Origin: Xenopus tropicalis
Taxonomy: Eukaryota > Chordata > Amphibia > Anura > Pipidae
Direction: 5' to 3'
DNA length: 64,000 nucleotides
Assembly: GCF_000004195.4 (NCBI RefSeq)
Contig: NC_030678.2
Span: forward strand, 89,930,404-89,994,403
The notes beneath the pieces are model-generated. The model was given only the letters and a program-made list of their open reading frames with translations. It did no database searches and was not told the DNA's origin. Within the stretch, counting starts at the first letter, position 1. Each line of letters begins with the position of its first letter. A program made the translations under genes and the position numbers. Below are positions 33,808 to 46,185 of the stretch, piece by piece.

Positions 33808-36384
33808 GTAAGTGATGGGTCCCTGCCTGCCCGCCATGCGCTTTGCCCATACCTGGGGTCCCTCTAGGGCTTGCCATGTGGCAGCCAGTTGGGATTTGCC
33901 ATTGCTTGGACTTTAGGTAATATCATGGCTCTATGCCATAAAGTCATCTATGTTTAGTGTTTGTAATAGTGCTAAATCCATGGCATTAGCTTCACTTGTG
34001 CAACCTGACTGTAGCTTCTGCTAAATGCACAGTATGAATGGACACTGTTAGATGCTGACACACAATATTGTCGTTTTAAGGACCTAAGATTTGGCCTTGT
34101 ATTTAGTGCCCATTCCTCTACAGTTTCTGTAATATGTTATCTTATTCTGAAAGAGGTTATCAAAGCACATTTCAAAATATACTGGAGTTGCCATACTTCT
34201 TACTTTGCTGAAGTATTCTTAAATACTATCCAAAGCAACTTTCCACCTATTGGACAAATTATCTTGATGGATGTGTATTTGCATGGTTTTGCCAAGCCAT
34301 ATTTTTTGAGCAAGCCTCAGACATGGCAGAGCCTTATATGGATGTACTTTCACCAGGCATATCTGGTCAGTTTAATATCATATTAAGAAGACGCTGCCTG
34401 AGAGATAAATGTTGCAGACACCCTGCATGCTGTGTGTGGGTTCTGCTCCTTTGGGCAAACCGTGTTCCTCACAATTCCAGGCTTGCTATGGGAATTCCTA
34501 GATGTGGCGTCTGCTTTAATTGCACTAATGTTAGTGGGCTGCATGGAAGGAAGGTGTGGTACATTGACTCTACTAGCATGTGATCTACTGGAAGTCTAGC
34601 CACGCATAGGAACAATGTAAGAGGGGATTCCCAGTGTATCACTGAGAGCTCCATGTATACCCCAAGGTCTTAGGCAAGTCAGGAATTGTGTTAATTTCAT
34701 GTCCTGTAAAGGGTACTGTATACAGTGTTTTATTTTGGGGCGCAAATTGCTTGCAGTAAGCAAATGTCCTTCTGACCTGGCCTACTTTTTACCCTATAAA
34801 GCTTCTGGCCAGCTTGTACACTGCAAATTAATGCATAGTTTTTCTCTGACCTGCTAATACACTGCTTTTTGTCTGCTGTTAGTCATGTAGGCCACACACT
34901 GGGAGTTTGAACTGGAGGGAATCTGTGCCCTATTTTTTAACCTCATCAGTGCTCTCCAGTGCAGCATAGATCGGTGCTTACACTGTATTGCCATAAGTTG
35001 ATAAATGAGAAAACTGTGTAAAACATCTGTTGTAAGGTTTTTAATTGCAGACCTTTCGTTTGGCTGAGATGTACTGTTGTACATCTAATGGAACGTGCCA
35101 GTCTGATGAGACATATTACCGTATCTCAAAGCCTATTGGGGTATCGTCAGTAGCAAGTGTTTTGCCAATGGTAGCCCTTTCAGCTGGTGGAAAAGTGCTT
35201 GATACCTCTACGTGTGGTATTATTCACATGACTCGTGCATTGGCCCAAAAACCGCCTGTCGGTGGTGAGAGGCAGCTTGGGTGTTTTGGGGTTGAAATTT
35301 GGGCAACCATTGCAGGTTCAGGTTGAGTAGTGTGTCAGCCTAGGGAAATACATTCCTCTGCCCTGGAGAAGTAGTGTATGGAGCTGGAAGGTTTGGGTAC
35401 AGGTTCGGTGCAGGTTCTACATTGGCAACATTTTGCAGATAAAGGTGTTTGCGGGATAGGGTTCGTTCAGCTTGAGTTTTTTCTGACCCACACATCACTA
35501 CTGCCACCAGGAAAATTCCACCAGGGAAAAGTTATCGGCAAAACTCTGAGTTAAGGACCTAGTATTGGCCCATACCTATAGTGAAGTTTGGTGGTGGTTG
35601 TATAATGGTGCTCATCAGTGTCAGGGTGTTTTCTGTCATTTAGTTGCCCCAAGGTTTAACGTGTTGTGTGGATGTACATAGGACAATCTGACGCTTATGT
35701 GAGCTTGATGCTGGACAATTTGGCCACCCACTGGGATCACTTTAACAAGGGCTAATGAAGCTGCTCTAACTGCATGTACCCGTGCCCCGCCCATACACTG
35801 AAAAAGTGATATTGGCAGATGAAATTCTTAGTTTGGACTGACTTTGGGCTGATAGAATCAGACTATGGTCCAGTTACACCTGCCTCCCAAACTGCCATGC
35901 ACGGACTGTCAAACAGAATGGTTAAAACTCCTCTACCAAATTTGGGCATGCATACTTACCTTTAGCAAGAAAGGAAGTCCATATTGTTACATATGTTCAA
36001 TATATAGAAAAAAACTTTTATTACAGTATACCTCAAAGCTATCTATATTGATAGCAGTACAGACAGGCAGTAGGCGTCTCTGCTGCTGTGCCCTTCTGTA
36101 GCTGAGTGAATAGTAATAGTGGAAAGTTGTGATGCCATTGCTGATTCTCACTGCTCTGGGGATTGGTTGCTAGGCAAGCACTCTAGGAATGCCTTCTGTT
36201 GCCGTTATATCTTGTAGCAGAGTAAAGGTTAATATCACTTGGCTGAAAAAAGCCACAATCAAAAAATTAGGACTTCCTCACTCCAACATTAGTGAGGTTG
36301 TGTCATAATCCGAACCTTTCAGTTCCCATTTCTGTTTCATCTGTAATTCTAAGGGCTGTTGAGAAGCAGAACCCTTTTGCTGAT

Positions 36385-37175
36385 GTAGGGATCCATAGGG
36401 TTAACTAGTCCCTATGGCTTTAAACCCTGCAGCTTCCTGGTTTTGTGCTGTTACTGGGCAAAGACCCATGTATCAGTTTTGAGTTCATATGTGTGATTAT
36501 TGGGTAACAGGGAGACCACTCCCTTGGCACTCTGATATAGTGCTTAGCAGGGGGTGGGTCTGTCTCTTTGGCTGCCTGTGCTCACAGGGGAAGGAGCACT
36601 GTGCTGGAGGCAAGGAACTAGGCCCCAGTAAAAGCCATGTGCCCCAGAGTGTTGTCAGTCACTCTGGTGAAGTCGGGGACAGGGACCCCGTGAATGAGGA
36701 CCAGTTAGATAGCAAGTTTTGTGGAGCACTTTCTAGGAAAGTGAGATAGTGAGGGAAGAGAGCACGAGCAGTTTGGCTCAGAGGAAAGTAACTGTGGGAG
36801 TACCCTTCCAGACAGGCACTGTTGCCTTAGTGTAGGGCCACGGTTAAGACCTAGGAGGCAGGTAGTTTGAACCCTGATCCAAAGTTGCCGTGGGGCCTGA
36901 GAAGTGTGGTATCCAGCTGACTGTTCCACAGAGTGAGCAACTGAACCGGTGGCACTGATCCTGCCCGGGCTCAAGGGGAGTTGGGAGGAGCGGGTGTGCA
37001 CCCTCTCTGTGCTGTCCTCAGAGAAAGCTATGCTAACTGATGTGTGAGTATATTGCATAACCCTGCAAGTTGCTTGTTGCTGAAAATAAACCAGTTCTAC
37101 TGTTAAACTGCAAGAACCTTCTGGCGCCCATTTGTTATTCTGCACTGCACACAGCTACAGTGAGTTGTAGTTTCA
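36385..37175. repeat. Possible solo LTR or LTR-like repeat
   Basis: The segment is GC-richer than its surroundings and starts TGTAGGGATCC. It contains a polyadenylation hexamer in GAAAATAAACCAG at about 37085, and a candidate end TTTCACTACA at about 37180. I could not find a matching target duplication, so this is only a suggestion; it could also be an unrelated GC-rich intron segment. Confidence 0.3.
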
Positions 37176-38737
37176 CTACACCATAGCTCCGTTTGGTTAC
37201 TTCCACATAGCGAAGGCCCATCCTGAAGGACTGAGTCACGTGTACCCCATGCTCTAGACCTATCTAGTCGTGCTATTGGCTTGTTACAGCCAAGAAAGGG
37301 TTACACCGATTTATCACAAGCCTTTTACCGGCAGTATAAACACCAACTGTTGATGCTTAGCCACATTCAGTTGGTAGATGCCTCTGGCTTTCCTTGCTGT
37401 GAAACAGAGACCACAAAATTAAAAGCAGGGAAAACTTCTCATTGATCTCTTTATTTGTGTCTGTACAGAGCCAGTCAGGGTGAACAGGACCAGTTACTAC
37501 AAGTAGCACCATGAGGTGTAATGCCCTGAAACAGGGAGCAACCACAGCACAAAAGGATCGTGGGTACAAAGCCTTGGTTTGTGCCATTAGATCCTGTATT
37601 ATTTCTGCTAATAAAAGTCACAAAAATGCAGTGTTATCCTCCAGTCATATGATTATCTGCCCTATAGCTGTTTTACTGCCATCTCTCATATATCCCTGGC
37701 CTCACTAGTTAACTCATGGGGAATAGTTGCCCTTCCCTCCTATCATACTTAGCATAAACTTTGCATGGGGTGTGCTCATCGGCTGTGTTTGCAGAGCGGG
37801 CACTCTTATATGGTATTGTTTGGCTGGATCTGGGCCTGTGTACTTCATTTTAATACACTATGCTCTCTCTTCTTCAGCCCTCCCCCCACAATGTCCTTTT
37901 TATTCTCTCCCACCATCCCATTTTCCACCTCTCTTCCCCCTCCTCTCTCACGCTCTCTTGACTTCTGTTCTCATTCCTTTTCCTCCTTCCATTCCCAGCA
38001 TCCAATCTTGTCAGTTTTCTTTCCACCATTTATAGTACACAATTTCAACCATTAAATCCTCTTGATTCTTAGTGTTAACACGTGGCAAAGTTGTCATTGA
38101 AGTGGAGTTGCTTGGCAGTAGCAATGCAGTCGTACATAGAAAGCAACTAGCAACCAGAGAAAATTATTTACAGAACTTTAGTGCCATTCTTTCTATTATA
38201 AATATATAGAAAAAAAAGTCTAATATTTTGTGGTTTGGGCGTTTAATATGTACAAAGAAAAGCAGAGAGTTGGCAACCCAGTATTGACCAAGGGAACCCT
38301 TGTACAGAAAGAGTGTGTTTTTTAAAATTCTGCATTTTTGAAAAACACCTGTATGCTTAAAGGGGGCTTTGTATGTTTTTCCACAGTTGTGTAAAACGTG
38401 CAGCCTGCCTTGGGTTGTACAGGTCAATTCCCAGTTGCTTGAGGGGGTGGTGGTACAGGGGGTGTACTTCATATTGCTTGAAAAGCTGCCACGGGTCACA
38501 TTCCTGGTGTAGCTTTTCCATGTCGAAAAAGCAAAATGATGCACAACTTTGTGGGCAGTAGGTTTAGCCAGCAAAGCCACTTGCAGAGCACTCCCATCTG
38601 GAGGCCTGGTGACCAGTTGTGGATGGAAGATTTTTATGGCCCTCAGACTGCACAAAGGCTTTATTGACCTGTCTGTATGATGTCATCATTTTATTGCAAC
38701 AGGCTTCCAAACATCATATGGTGGATTGTTCCCCAGC

Positions 38738-38992
38738 TAAATGGGCAGCATGATTGTGCAGTGGTGAGCATTGTTGCCTTGCACTTATGGGGTTGAGGGT
38801 TTGATTCTCAAAGGGAACTCATTAAGTGTTAATGTTGTCCTCATGTGTGTCAGTTTTTTCTTGCTACCTTGATTTTTGCTAGCACGCCTGATACAGTTGC
38901 CCATTTGTTTGTGTGAGAAAGGGCCCTTAGATTATAATATATTGTATATATTGGTGCTGTATAAATACAATTATATAAAATAAATAAGTGGA
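38738..38992 (+). repeat. tRNA-derived SINE with L2-type tail, decayed
   Basis: The head reads GGCAGCATGATTGTGCAGTG, with box-A-like TGCAGTGGTGAGCAT, GCCTTGCA, then a box-B-like GGTTTGATTCT. The tail TTAGATTATAA and GGTGCTGTATAAATACAAT resembles the 3' end shared with L2 LINEs, whose enzyme probably moved it. Many substitutions; no functional tRNA fold is expected. Confidence 0.65.
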
Positions 38993-39342
38993 AAAAGATG
39001 GGCAGCATTCTTTATATACCCGCAGGCAGTGAGGCACTGGAGTGCAGTGTATCTAAATTCTAAACTGAAGGTTGTATTCATAGCATGGGATATGACTTGT
39101 GGCCCATGAGGACAGGCATTAGTTCCCTATCAGGTTCACCTAGCTACTGATTTGATTCCTATTCTCCAGTGTATTGTGCTAAGTTCACCAGTGCCCCGGC
39201 ACAGCCTGTGAAAGGAGGCAGCAGGAAGTGAAACAGGTGGGCAGGATTGGAGAAGTTTTCAATGAATCACCTAAAACCTCAATCCTTAAAAATTTAGAGG
39301 AGTATAATGCACTGGCACATACCTGTTTCTTCAGAGTGTCCC

Positions 39343-40765
39343 TTTTTTTTTTTTTGTAATTTATAGTTTTATTTTCACTTACACAAATGAATATAGCATA
39401 TTAAGGCATTTTATACCGTTATTCATACATTTGTCATCTGTCACAGTTACACAATAAAAAAGAAATCAGTAAAAAGAGAAATATATAGGTCAAGGAGAGA
39501 GGGGAATGTTTTTTAACCAAGGGTAGGGGGGGAAGGCTCCAGGGAAGCTTTATTCTAGCTCTGTGGAGATACACGGATCTATGTTTGCACTGGCTGTGCA
39601 AGTAGGTCCCAAGATGACCATATTTTTAGGCACTGTGGAGTTTTGTTTTGCAGCCAAGCCAGGCTATATTCGAATTGCTTGATATTATTTATTTTTTTGT
39701 CTTACTTCTGAAAGGGAGGGAATGGTCTTCCATTTGGCTGCAATGGAGATGCGGGCAGCCGAGAGCACCTGATTAACCAGCTTGGGTATCCCATTTACGC
39801 ATATAACTAAGTTTATAGTTCTCCTCTAAGAAAGGGTTAGCTAGTAGCTTGTAAATAGAGGAGATCAAACCTATTTGTGGGAGGCCATGGACCGCCAAAC
39901 GTTCAAAGGATGTGAAGGGATCACTTCTGTCGATTGACAGTATAGGCCTAAAAAAGTGTTTTAGCTGGAGGTATTCATACCATGCTAGGGTGAGGCCAGG
40001 GGCTTTGTCATTCAGAGTCTCCCGTGGGAGAAACCCACCACTCAAGCAATCTATCATGTCTCGCAGATTGAAAAAAGCGGTATGTATCCATCGTTGCAAA
40101 TATTGCAGGGGTAGAGCTGATTGAAATCTTGGGTTACCCAGGTGGGAAAGTAATGGGTATGTGGTTGATGCCAGCTTGAATAAATCTGAGCTTCCACCAA
40201 AGTTTTAGGGTGTGCTCTGTTGATTTGAACATTGATATTTTGGGTTTTTCTTTCCCTAGTGTGGATCATATCCAGGCATTGGGATGATAGGGTGTAAACT
40301 GATTTGTTTCAATATTAGCCCATATGGCATTAGAGGACCACCGTGACCAGTCCAGTATTTGGCGGATTTGAGCTGCTCTATAATATTGCTGGAGGTCCGG
40401 AACACCTAGGCGCCAGACTAAGTTGGAGTAGTGAGGTTTTTTTTTATTTGTTCTATGCCTTTTTTTCCCCCAAATGAAAGTATGGAATAGGGCTTGGGTA
40501 GCCTTAAGGGTCATGGGGGAACACGCACGGGTAGAGTCTCAAAGAGATAAAGAAATTTCAGGAGGATTGACATTTTCACTGAGGCTATCTTGCCAAACCA
40601 AGATATTCGATGTTCTGTCCATTTTTGGAGCTTAAGTTTGTATTGGAGGGGGGGGGAGTTGTGGCTATAGAGATTTTTATGTCTGGGGGTGATGCTTACT
40701 CCCAGGTATGATATATGGTCTTTCTTCCAATTGTACTTGAAGGTGGATTGCAAGGCCTCAGAGCC
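39343..40765 (-). mobile_element. L1/Tx1-like LINE 3' fragment, minus strand, with A-tail
   Basis: On the minus strand from 40765: FKYNWKKDHISYLGVSITPRH, WFGKIASVKMSILLKFLYLFETLPV, then FHTFIWGKKRHR and VPDLQQYYRAAQIRQI, the classic region after the RT palm in L1-type ORF2 proteins. It continues to a T-run at 39343-39355, which is the A-tail on the minus strand. The frame is broken between segments (near 40511 and 40260). The copy is 5'-truncated just left of a hAT MITE. A separate, older copy on the + strand lies at 5420. Confidence 0.8.
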
Positions 40766-40841
40766 TCTGACTTAGGCCCAAAATTAGCATGGACTGCATT
40801 GGCGTGTTGTTGCTGTCCTCGCCCCGCTGGTTCCTATAGGC

Positions 40842-41148
40842 CAGTGATCCCCAACCAGTGGCTCGTGAGCAACATGTTGCTCCCCAACCCCTTGGATGTT
40901 GCTCACAGTGGCCTCAAAGCAGGTGCTCATTGTTGAATTCTTGGCTTGGAGGCAAGTTTTGGTTGCATACAAACCCAATGTAATGCCAGACAGAGCCTTC
41001 TGTAGGCTGCCAGTCTACATGGCGCCTATTAAATAGCCAATTATTGCTCTCATTGGCACCACCAGGAACCTTTTTTATGCTTGTGTTGCTCTCCAACCCT
41101 TTTTCCATTTGAATGTGGCTCACGGGTATAAAAGGTTGGGGATCCCTG
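40842..41148. mobile_element. hAT MITE, copy A
   Basis: The ends CAGTGATCCCCAACC and GGTTGGGGATCCCTG are inverted repeats. The exact 8-bp duplication CTATAGGC flanks it (40834-40841 and 41149-41156). It is 307 bp, non-coding, and the same family as 55752-56022. Confidence 0.95.
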
Positions 41149-43029
41149 CTATAGGCTCTCAATATTGGTCCCCTGGCCAATGTTCAGATCTGCTCAGTTT
41201 GGTTTCAACAAATAAAACTTTCAACATAACCTATGGGTAACTTTTTAATGTAAATTAATATTTTAAAGAGTAATTTTATTAGTGGCCATATCATTTAAGA
41301 TATATTTAAATGTATTGCCAACTGTGTGCCAGAGGCCTTGATAATACAGAATGTTTTTAGAGTAAATATACCATAAAGCTGAGAGAGATGAATCCTAAAA
41401 TTAGATTTTTAAAGGAAATACAATTGAAGTTTATGTAGCACTTTCAAAGGGGGTAGTCCTTGCAGACCCAGGGTGGTGGGGTGGGGTTGTATGCAGACAT
41501 TGCTGCCTTCTGCTGCAGGATCCCTAAAAACCTGACTTCCAGCCTATGGCTATGCTCTATTATCAGATTGCTTCTCAGTGATTCTTCTCATTTGTAGGCA
41601 ATACTGGCAAAATGGAAACTGTATGGTTGGTTCTACAATTTAAAGAAGATGGCTTCCATCTGGTCTTTTCCCCTCATTACAGTCATTCATTGTAACTGTC
41701 AGACTCTAATTGTTCTGCTGGGAACAGGTGTTGTCTTAGTAGTTGCCGCAGACTGTCATCTTGCTGCGAGATTGCATCAGCCTTTTTGGACTGGCCTTTT
41801 ATAGTGAGATCTGCTGGGTGGTAAAAGAGGGAATCTGGTTGTGTATTATATCCGCACCCAAATTGTTGAACTCCAGTAGACCAGACCCTTTTGTTTTCAA
41901 ATTACTTTTTCTAGCACATATCCTCTAACATGATATTCCCCATGTAAGCATGAGAAATAACTACATTGATATGTAGCTAGCTTTAAGCCTGCAGGCGTCA
42001 TCAGTAAAATAACAGTTCGCTAATTGGATTAATAGTAGAGATTTTAGACTACTTCTAAGAAAATGAGGCGCTCTGAAAAATCTGGGACACAAATGCAATA
42101 AAGAAGCCTGCACAAATTGCTTTGATTGCGTGTGATTTAATAGGCTAGGGACCAGAGATGATTATGATGATTATGCCAGTAAATGTCTGTTAAACAATAC
42201 ATTTAAAAAGGGATTGAAATAGAAGATTTCTTAACACCCTTTTAATGGGGTAGCAACTGAGCCCCTAATAAAGCTAATGTCTCACATGGTGGTGGAGAGG
42301 AACACCAGTACGGTGCCATCTGCCTCATGTTCCAGCAGTGCTGACATGAACAGCATTTAATCACTCTGGAATATCATTGGCAATCAGTATCTGTCCGAAA
42401 ACCATCCAAATATTGATTGTTTAGGTTTAAAAGTCCAGCTGAGTAAGGACCTCATCACCTCCATTGATGCAGTCCTTTCCCAACTGGTTTGTATAGGCCC
42501 AATTATTAACTGGACCCGGGTGCCGAGCAATTGGTTCATCCTGATTTGGTCAACGCTGTTGAAGGCCTAAAGGTGGCCATACATGGTCAGATTTCAGCTG
42601 CCGATTTGGGTCCCTCAGACCAATTCAGCAGCTTATCTGCCTATGTATCACACCCCCGACAAGCCTTGGGGGGGTGCATCGGGTACCTTTTTGGCTTGTT
42701 GATGCGGCCTTTGGTCTGATGGTCCATAGGCCCGCCATTTTGATTTGATCGTTTGGCCCCAGTGGCTGAATTAGCCGTTTCATTGACTGTAGATCTGCTT
42801 GTTTAACAAACTAATAATATTGGCAGACTAAAGTTGCTTGAAAAAACTAGAACAGCTGTCTTATATAAAACACAAGTATGTTAGAGGCATATTTAGAAAT
42901 ATAATCATTGTTTACACACAAGCAGCTGCCTATACATTCTCTTTGACCCATTTTGTTATGTAGAATCTAGTGCTGATAAGGAATTACATAGAATACAGCT
43001 TTTTTTCCCAATGCTGGAAGCTATCCCAC
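41149..43029. other. CLIC4 intron 1 segment, eroded MITEs only
   Basis: 42570-42780 is an eroded TTAA-type MITE (GTGGCCATACATGGTCAGAT, then TTGATCGTTTGGCCCC). The region just before (42360-42540) shows weaker similarity of the same kind. No exon was seen. Confidence 0.5.
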
Positions 43030-43548
43030 TTAAAGGAGAAGGAAAGGCTAGTAAAAAGTTAATCTCAAGCTGCAGGCATACCTTCAGTTGTCTCAATAGT
43101 GCCCTTAAGGCTTCCCATATTTCACCTGTTCAGAAGATCTGAAGCCAAACAGGAAGAAATAATTCCCATAAAGCATCGCTCCTGCACAGACTATGTGACC
43201 AGGACACTGTAAGGTGGCGCATGCGCATTGCTCGATTTTAGTGAGAGAAGCAGGCGTGCTCCCCTCCCCTCTCCTGGCCTCTGTGACACACAGACACAGA
43301 GAAGCACAGAAGCAGGCAAGCGGGGATGGGGGGTTGCGGGGTTGGGGGGGGTTGATCGCCACAGGGGGGCTGCGAGCGGGGGAATCCAAGATGGGGGCCC
43401 GTGACAGGCTGCAAATACACCTAAGTTACAAGCCAATTTTTGGGAGATGTGACCATTATTTTAAAAAATAAATTTGGCGATTTGCTTTGGGCAAGGGAGC
43501 TCTACACTATATTAAGGGCTACAGTAGTAGCATTTCCTTGCTCTTTAA
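43030..43548. mobile_element. T2-family MITE with G-rich core
   Basis: TTAAAGGAGAAGGAAAGG on the left pairs with CATTTCCTTGCTCTTTAA on the right, with TTAA at both ends. It shares 'caagctgcaggcatacct' and the CACCTGTTCAGA block with the element at 47976. A run of G-tracts (43321-43351) could form a quadruplex. Confidence 0.75.
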
Positions 43549-44390
43549 ATAGGATTTAGATATCCAATGCAATGAAAGGATGCCCTAGCAGTGTTGACCA
43601 AATGTAGGCAAATTATCCACTACATGTATTGGGGAAAGATTATACAGTGAATAATGTACCCCCCTGTTGTAAAATGTAAGAATATTGTAAGTTAACAAGG
43701 AGTACCATAACAATATGATGCAGTATGATGCATTTCAGTGCTCACCACCTTGGGGCAGTTCAGAGTGCATAGGCGTTTTTTCTATTGGCATTTTGTCACG
43801 TGTGCCATTATCAATATTCTTTATTGCCCAGCCTGTAATGTGCCTGCATATTTTGTTGGCAAAACCTCAAGTATTTTAAAGCTGCCTGAACCAGAACTCC
43901 TAAATCTCAGCTCAGCAAGACTCAGAAGCTGTATTTTATAGAACAAAGACAAGGACTATATATCTTTTTGATACAGTTTAAATGATTTATAAGGCTAATG
44001 GTGTTTTGGTTGTTTCTCCCCCTAGTTTATGACAAAACTGCCCTAACCTCCTATAAACCAATCCACACTCACCAGCACATCCTGGCCTTTCCACTCTGTT
44101 CCGCCTGGTGCACAGTATTTAGAAAGACGTCTGCACTCTCCACCATGATCCAAATAGCACAAAAATACCGGCACAACAGGACTTGTTTTAAGCGGGATAA
44201 ACCTCCTATAAAGCCACATACAGGCAAAAGTTGGCACAGAAATTTGTTTTGCGTGTTCTTTGGGCCAATATTCAGTATTTACTTGTACAAGCTGTAACAG
44301 GATGTTGCTGATAGTTAGTGACAGCCTTCACCTTTTGGGCATTCTTTTACCAGTTGCAGTTGATTGGTCTTCTTTAACACAATATTACAA
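43549..44390. other. CLIC4 intron 1 segment, nothing recognised
   Basis: No exon, RNA or clear repeat. A small open frame at 43998-44297 has no family I recognise and no splice context. Confidence 0.4.
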
Positions 44391-44393
44391 CTC

Positions 44394-44590
44394 TAAGGGC
44401 CAGGGTACACAGAGCATTGGCTCTGCTACTCTCAGACTACATTTTTTTTCAGGCCGAGAAAAGTAGATCTGCTCCGTTCCCCAGCTCCGCTGAGTGTGTC
44501 TGCAGATCGTTGGAGCTGGGGAAGGGAGTGGATTTGCTTCTCTCAGCCTGGTAAAAAAACGCAGTCTGAGAGCAGCAGAGCCAACACTTC
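44394..44590. mobile_element. Imperfect palindromic MITE
   Basis: CATTGGCTCTGCTACTCTCAGACT on the left pairs with its near-complement in GTCTGAGAGCAGCAGAGCCA on the right, and the inner CAGCTCC pairs with GGAGCTGG. The right terminus seems lost or overwritten by the next element. Confidence 0.55.
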
Positions 44591-44598
44591 ACGTCTAA

Positions 44599-44906
44599 GG
44601 CTAGTGCCACATGGGGCGGATTCTCAGCCTACGGACATATGTAGGCTGATAATCCACCCCTAGGCTTGAAGAATCTTCAAGTTGTACCTGCAGCCGGAAG
44701 CACTGCTTTGGCCGGTTGCAGGCAACGTGTTTCAGCCATTAACTGCTTGAGTGCAATTTTGGGCTGAAAAATGTCACGTCTGCCTCTACCCAGACTGAAA
44801 CAATGCTTTCTGGTGCAGGCACAATTTTAATATATTGAAAGTGGAGGGACAGATTCTTGGCCTGCACTTATCTGCAGGATGGGAATCTGCCTGTGTGGAA
44901 CTAGCC
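44599..44906. mobile_element. Harbinger-like MITE
   Basis: Ends GGCTAGTGCCACA and TGTGTGGAACTAGCC are flanked by TAA on each side (44596-44598 and 44907-44909). The 3-bp TAA duplication and the GGCTA start match the elements at 51219 and 52735. Confidence 0.75.
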
Positions 44907-45771
44907 TAACTTTCTAATGATAAGTGATAATAAGTGCCCTTTAAAGATATATTCAGGGTTGTGGTTTACGCCACCTACTTGAGTGTTGCAAAGCTTCAAG
45001 GTAGTTGGCAAAATGATACAAAAGATTTACATCAAAGATATTTGGCAGTAACAAACAGCATACCAACAGCATCAGATTACTTTTATATCCGTGGGGGAGA
45101 GAGAGTTGTTTCATTGTGTCAGATACAAGTGAATGCTGTTTGGTTCATGATAGTATTTCAGCTCTCATGAGCGCTGATTGGGCGGTCTTTATCCCTCTTG
45201 TCAGTTAGCAAGAGAAACATCATCCACCTTTGGAGTTTTGTGTCCTGCTGGCATATTTGCATGTATGAAAGGGAAATAAATAGGTAAGATTTTATATTTT
45301 AGGCTATATGTGGCTAAACGTGGCGGATCTTCTGCTGATGGAGAAACGCCAGTGCCTGCCTGATACCTCCTCTGCCTCTTGCCTTTCAGTTTACCTGCAT
45401 CAACTTGCCATTGCACACATGAGTTGTTTAAATTTTGGCCTTAAAATGCACACAAAAATTTTCAAGGCGAAATTTGTTCAGACTTTTCTTTTGCAAATTT
45501 GCCTTTAGCCTTAGAAACACCTGCATATGCATGTAAATCTAAATAAATATTCCTGTTGGAAACTGTGCATTCAGATATCTGCCTTCTTTGTTTTCCTGTG
45601 TTAATTCCCAGTCCTATTTAGGATGTGTTTCATTATCATTGGTTATATTCTGTTTCATGTTTGTAGTTAACATTTCTTCAATAAGCTTGAAAATAATTGA
45701 TGCTTGGTAGATTGCAGACTTTTCACTTATAATAACACTGACATTTTTTATAATCTGATGTGTATGAAAGT

Positions 45772-46185
45772 TTAAAGGAGAAGGAAAGGCTAAGTTACTT
45801 GGTGGTGTCAAAATGTTAGGCACCCTCCAGTGACTTTAAACGCTTACCTTTTATCCCAGGCTGGTGCCCCTGTTAGGAGAAAACCGTACCTGCGAGCGAG
45901 CATTTCCTCTTCCTTATTTCTTATGTCTTCAGAATTCCTGGGCCGATGCATGTGCGGTAGAGTGAAAAAGCCGACTTTTTTGTTAAACTTCGGCTCTTCA
46001 CTCTACTGGGCATGGGCAAGCGCACGAAGACAGCAGAAGGAAAGAAGACACTCACTGCAGGTACCCCAAGCTGGTGCAGTTTTCTCCTAACAGGGGCACC
46101 AGTCCGGGGTAAAAGGTAAGGGATTAGTCACTGGGGGGTAACATTTTAGCACCCCCAAGTGACTTACCCTTTCTTTCTCCTTTAA
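45772..46185. mobile_element. T2-family MITE, long inverted arms
   Basis: TTAA-flanked; the arms TTAAAGGAGAAGGAAAGG and GTGACTTACCCTTTC..TTTAA pair, as do GGTGCCCCTGTTAGGAGAAAAC and its complement GTTTTCTCCTAACAGGGGCACC at 46078. Arms extend about 130 bp. Confidence 0.85.

Noticed and set aside
33370..33837. Long minus-strand frames opposite the CLIC4 leader
   Set aside because: They are the complement of the GA-rich tract, with no ATG context, domain or splice support.
35045..35326. 93-codon open frame in CLIC4 intron 1
   Set aside because: No known family and no credible splice sites; length is within chance for 23 kb of intron.
36385..37175. Definite LTR call
   Set aside because: The polyadenylation hexamer and TG/CA ends are suggestive, but no target duplication, partner LTR or internal retroelement sequence was found, so it is listed only at low confidence.
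38750..38825. tRNA-like A and B boxes
   Set aside because: The boxes belong to a decayed SINE head; no cloverleaf with paired acceptor stem could be drawn.
43998..44297. 99-codon open frame with CFKRDKPPIKPHTGK
   Set aside because: It hints at a zinc-finger linker, but there is no Cys2His2 spacing and no neighbouring finger.
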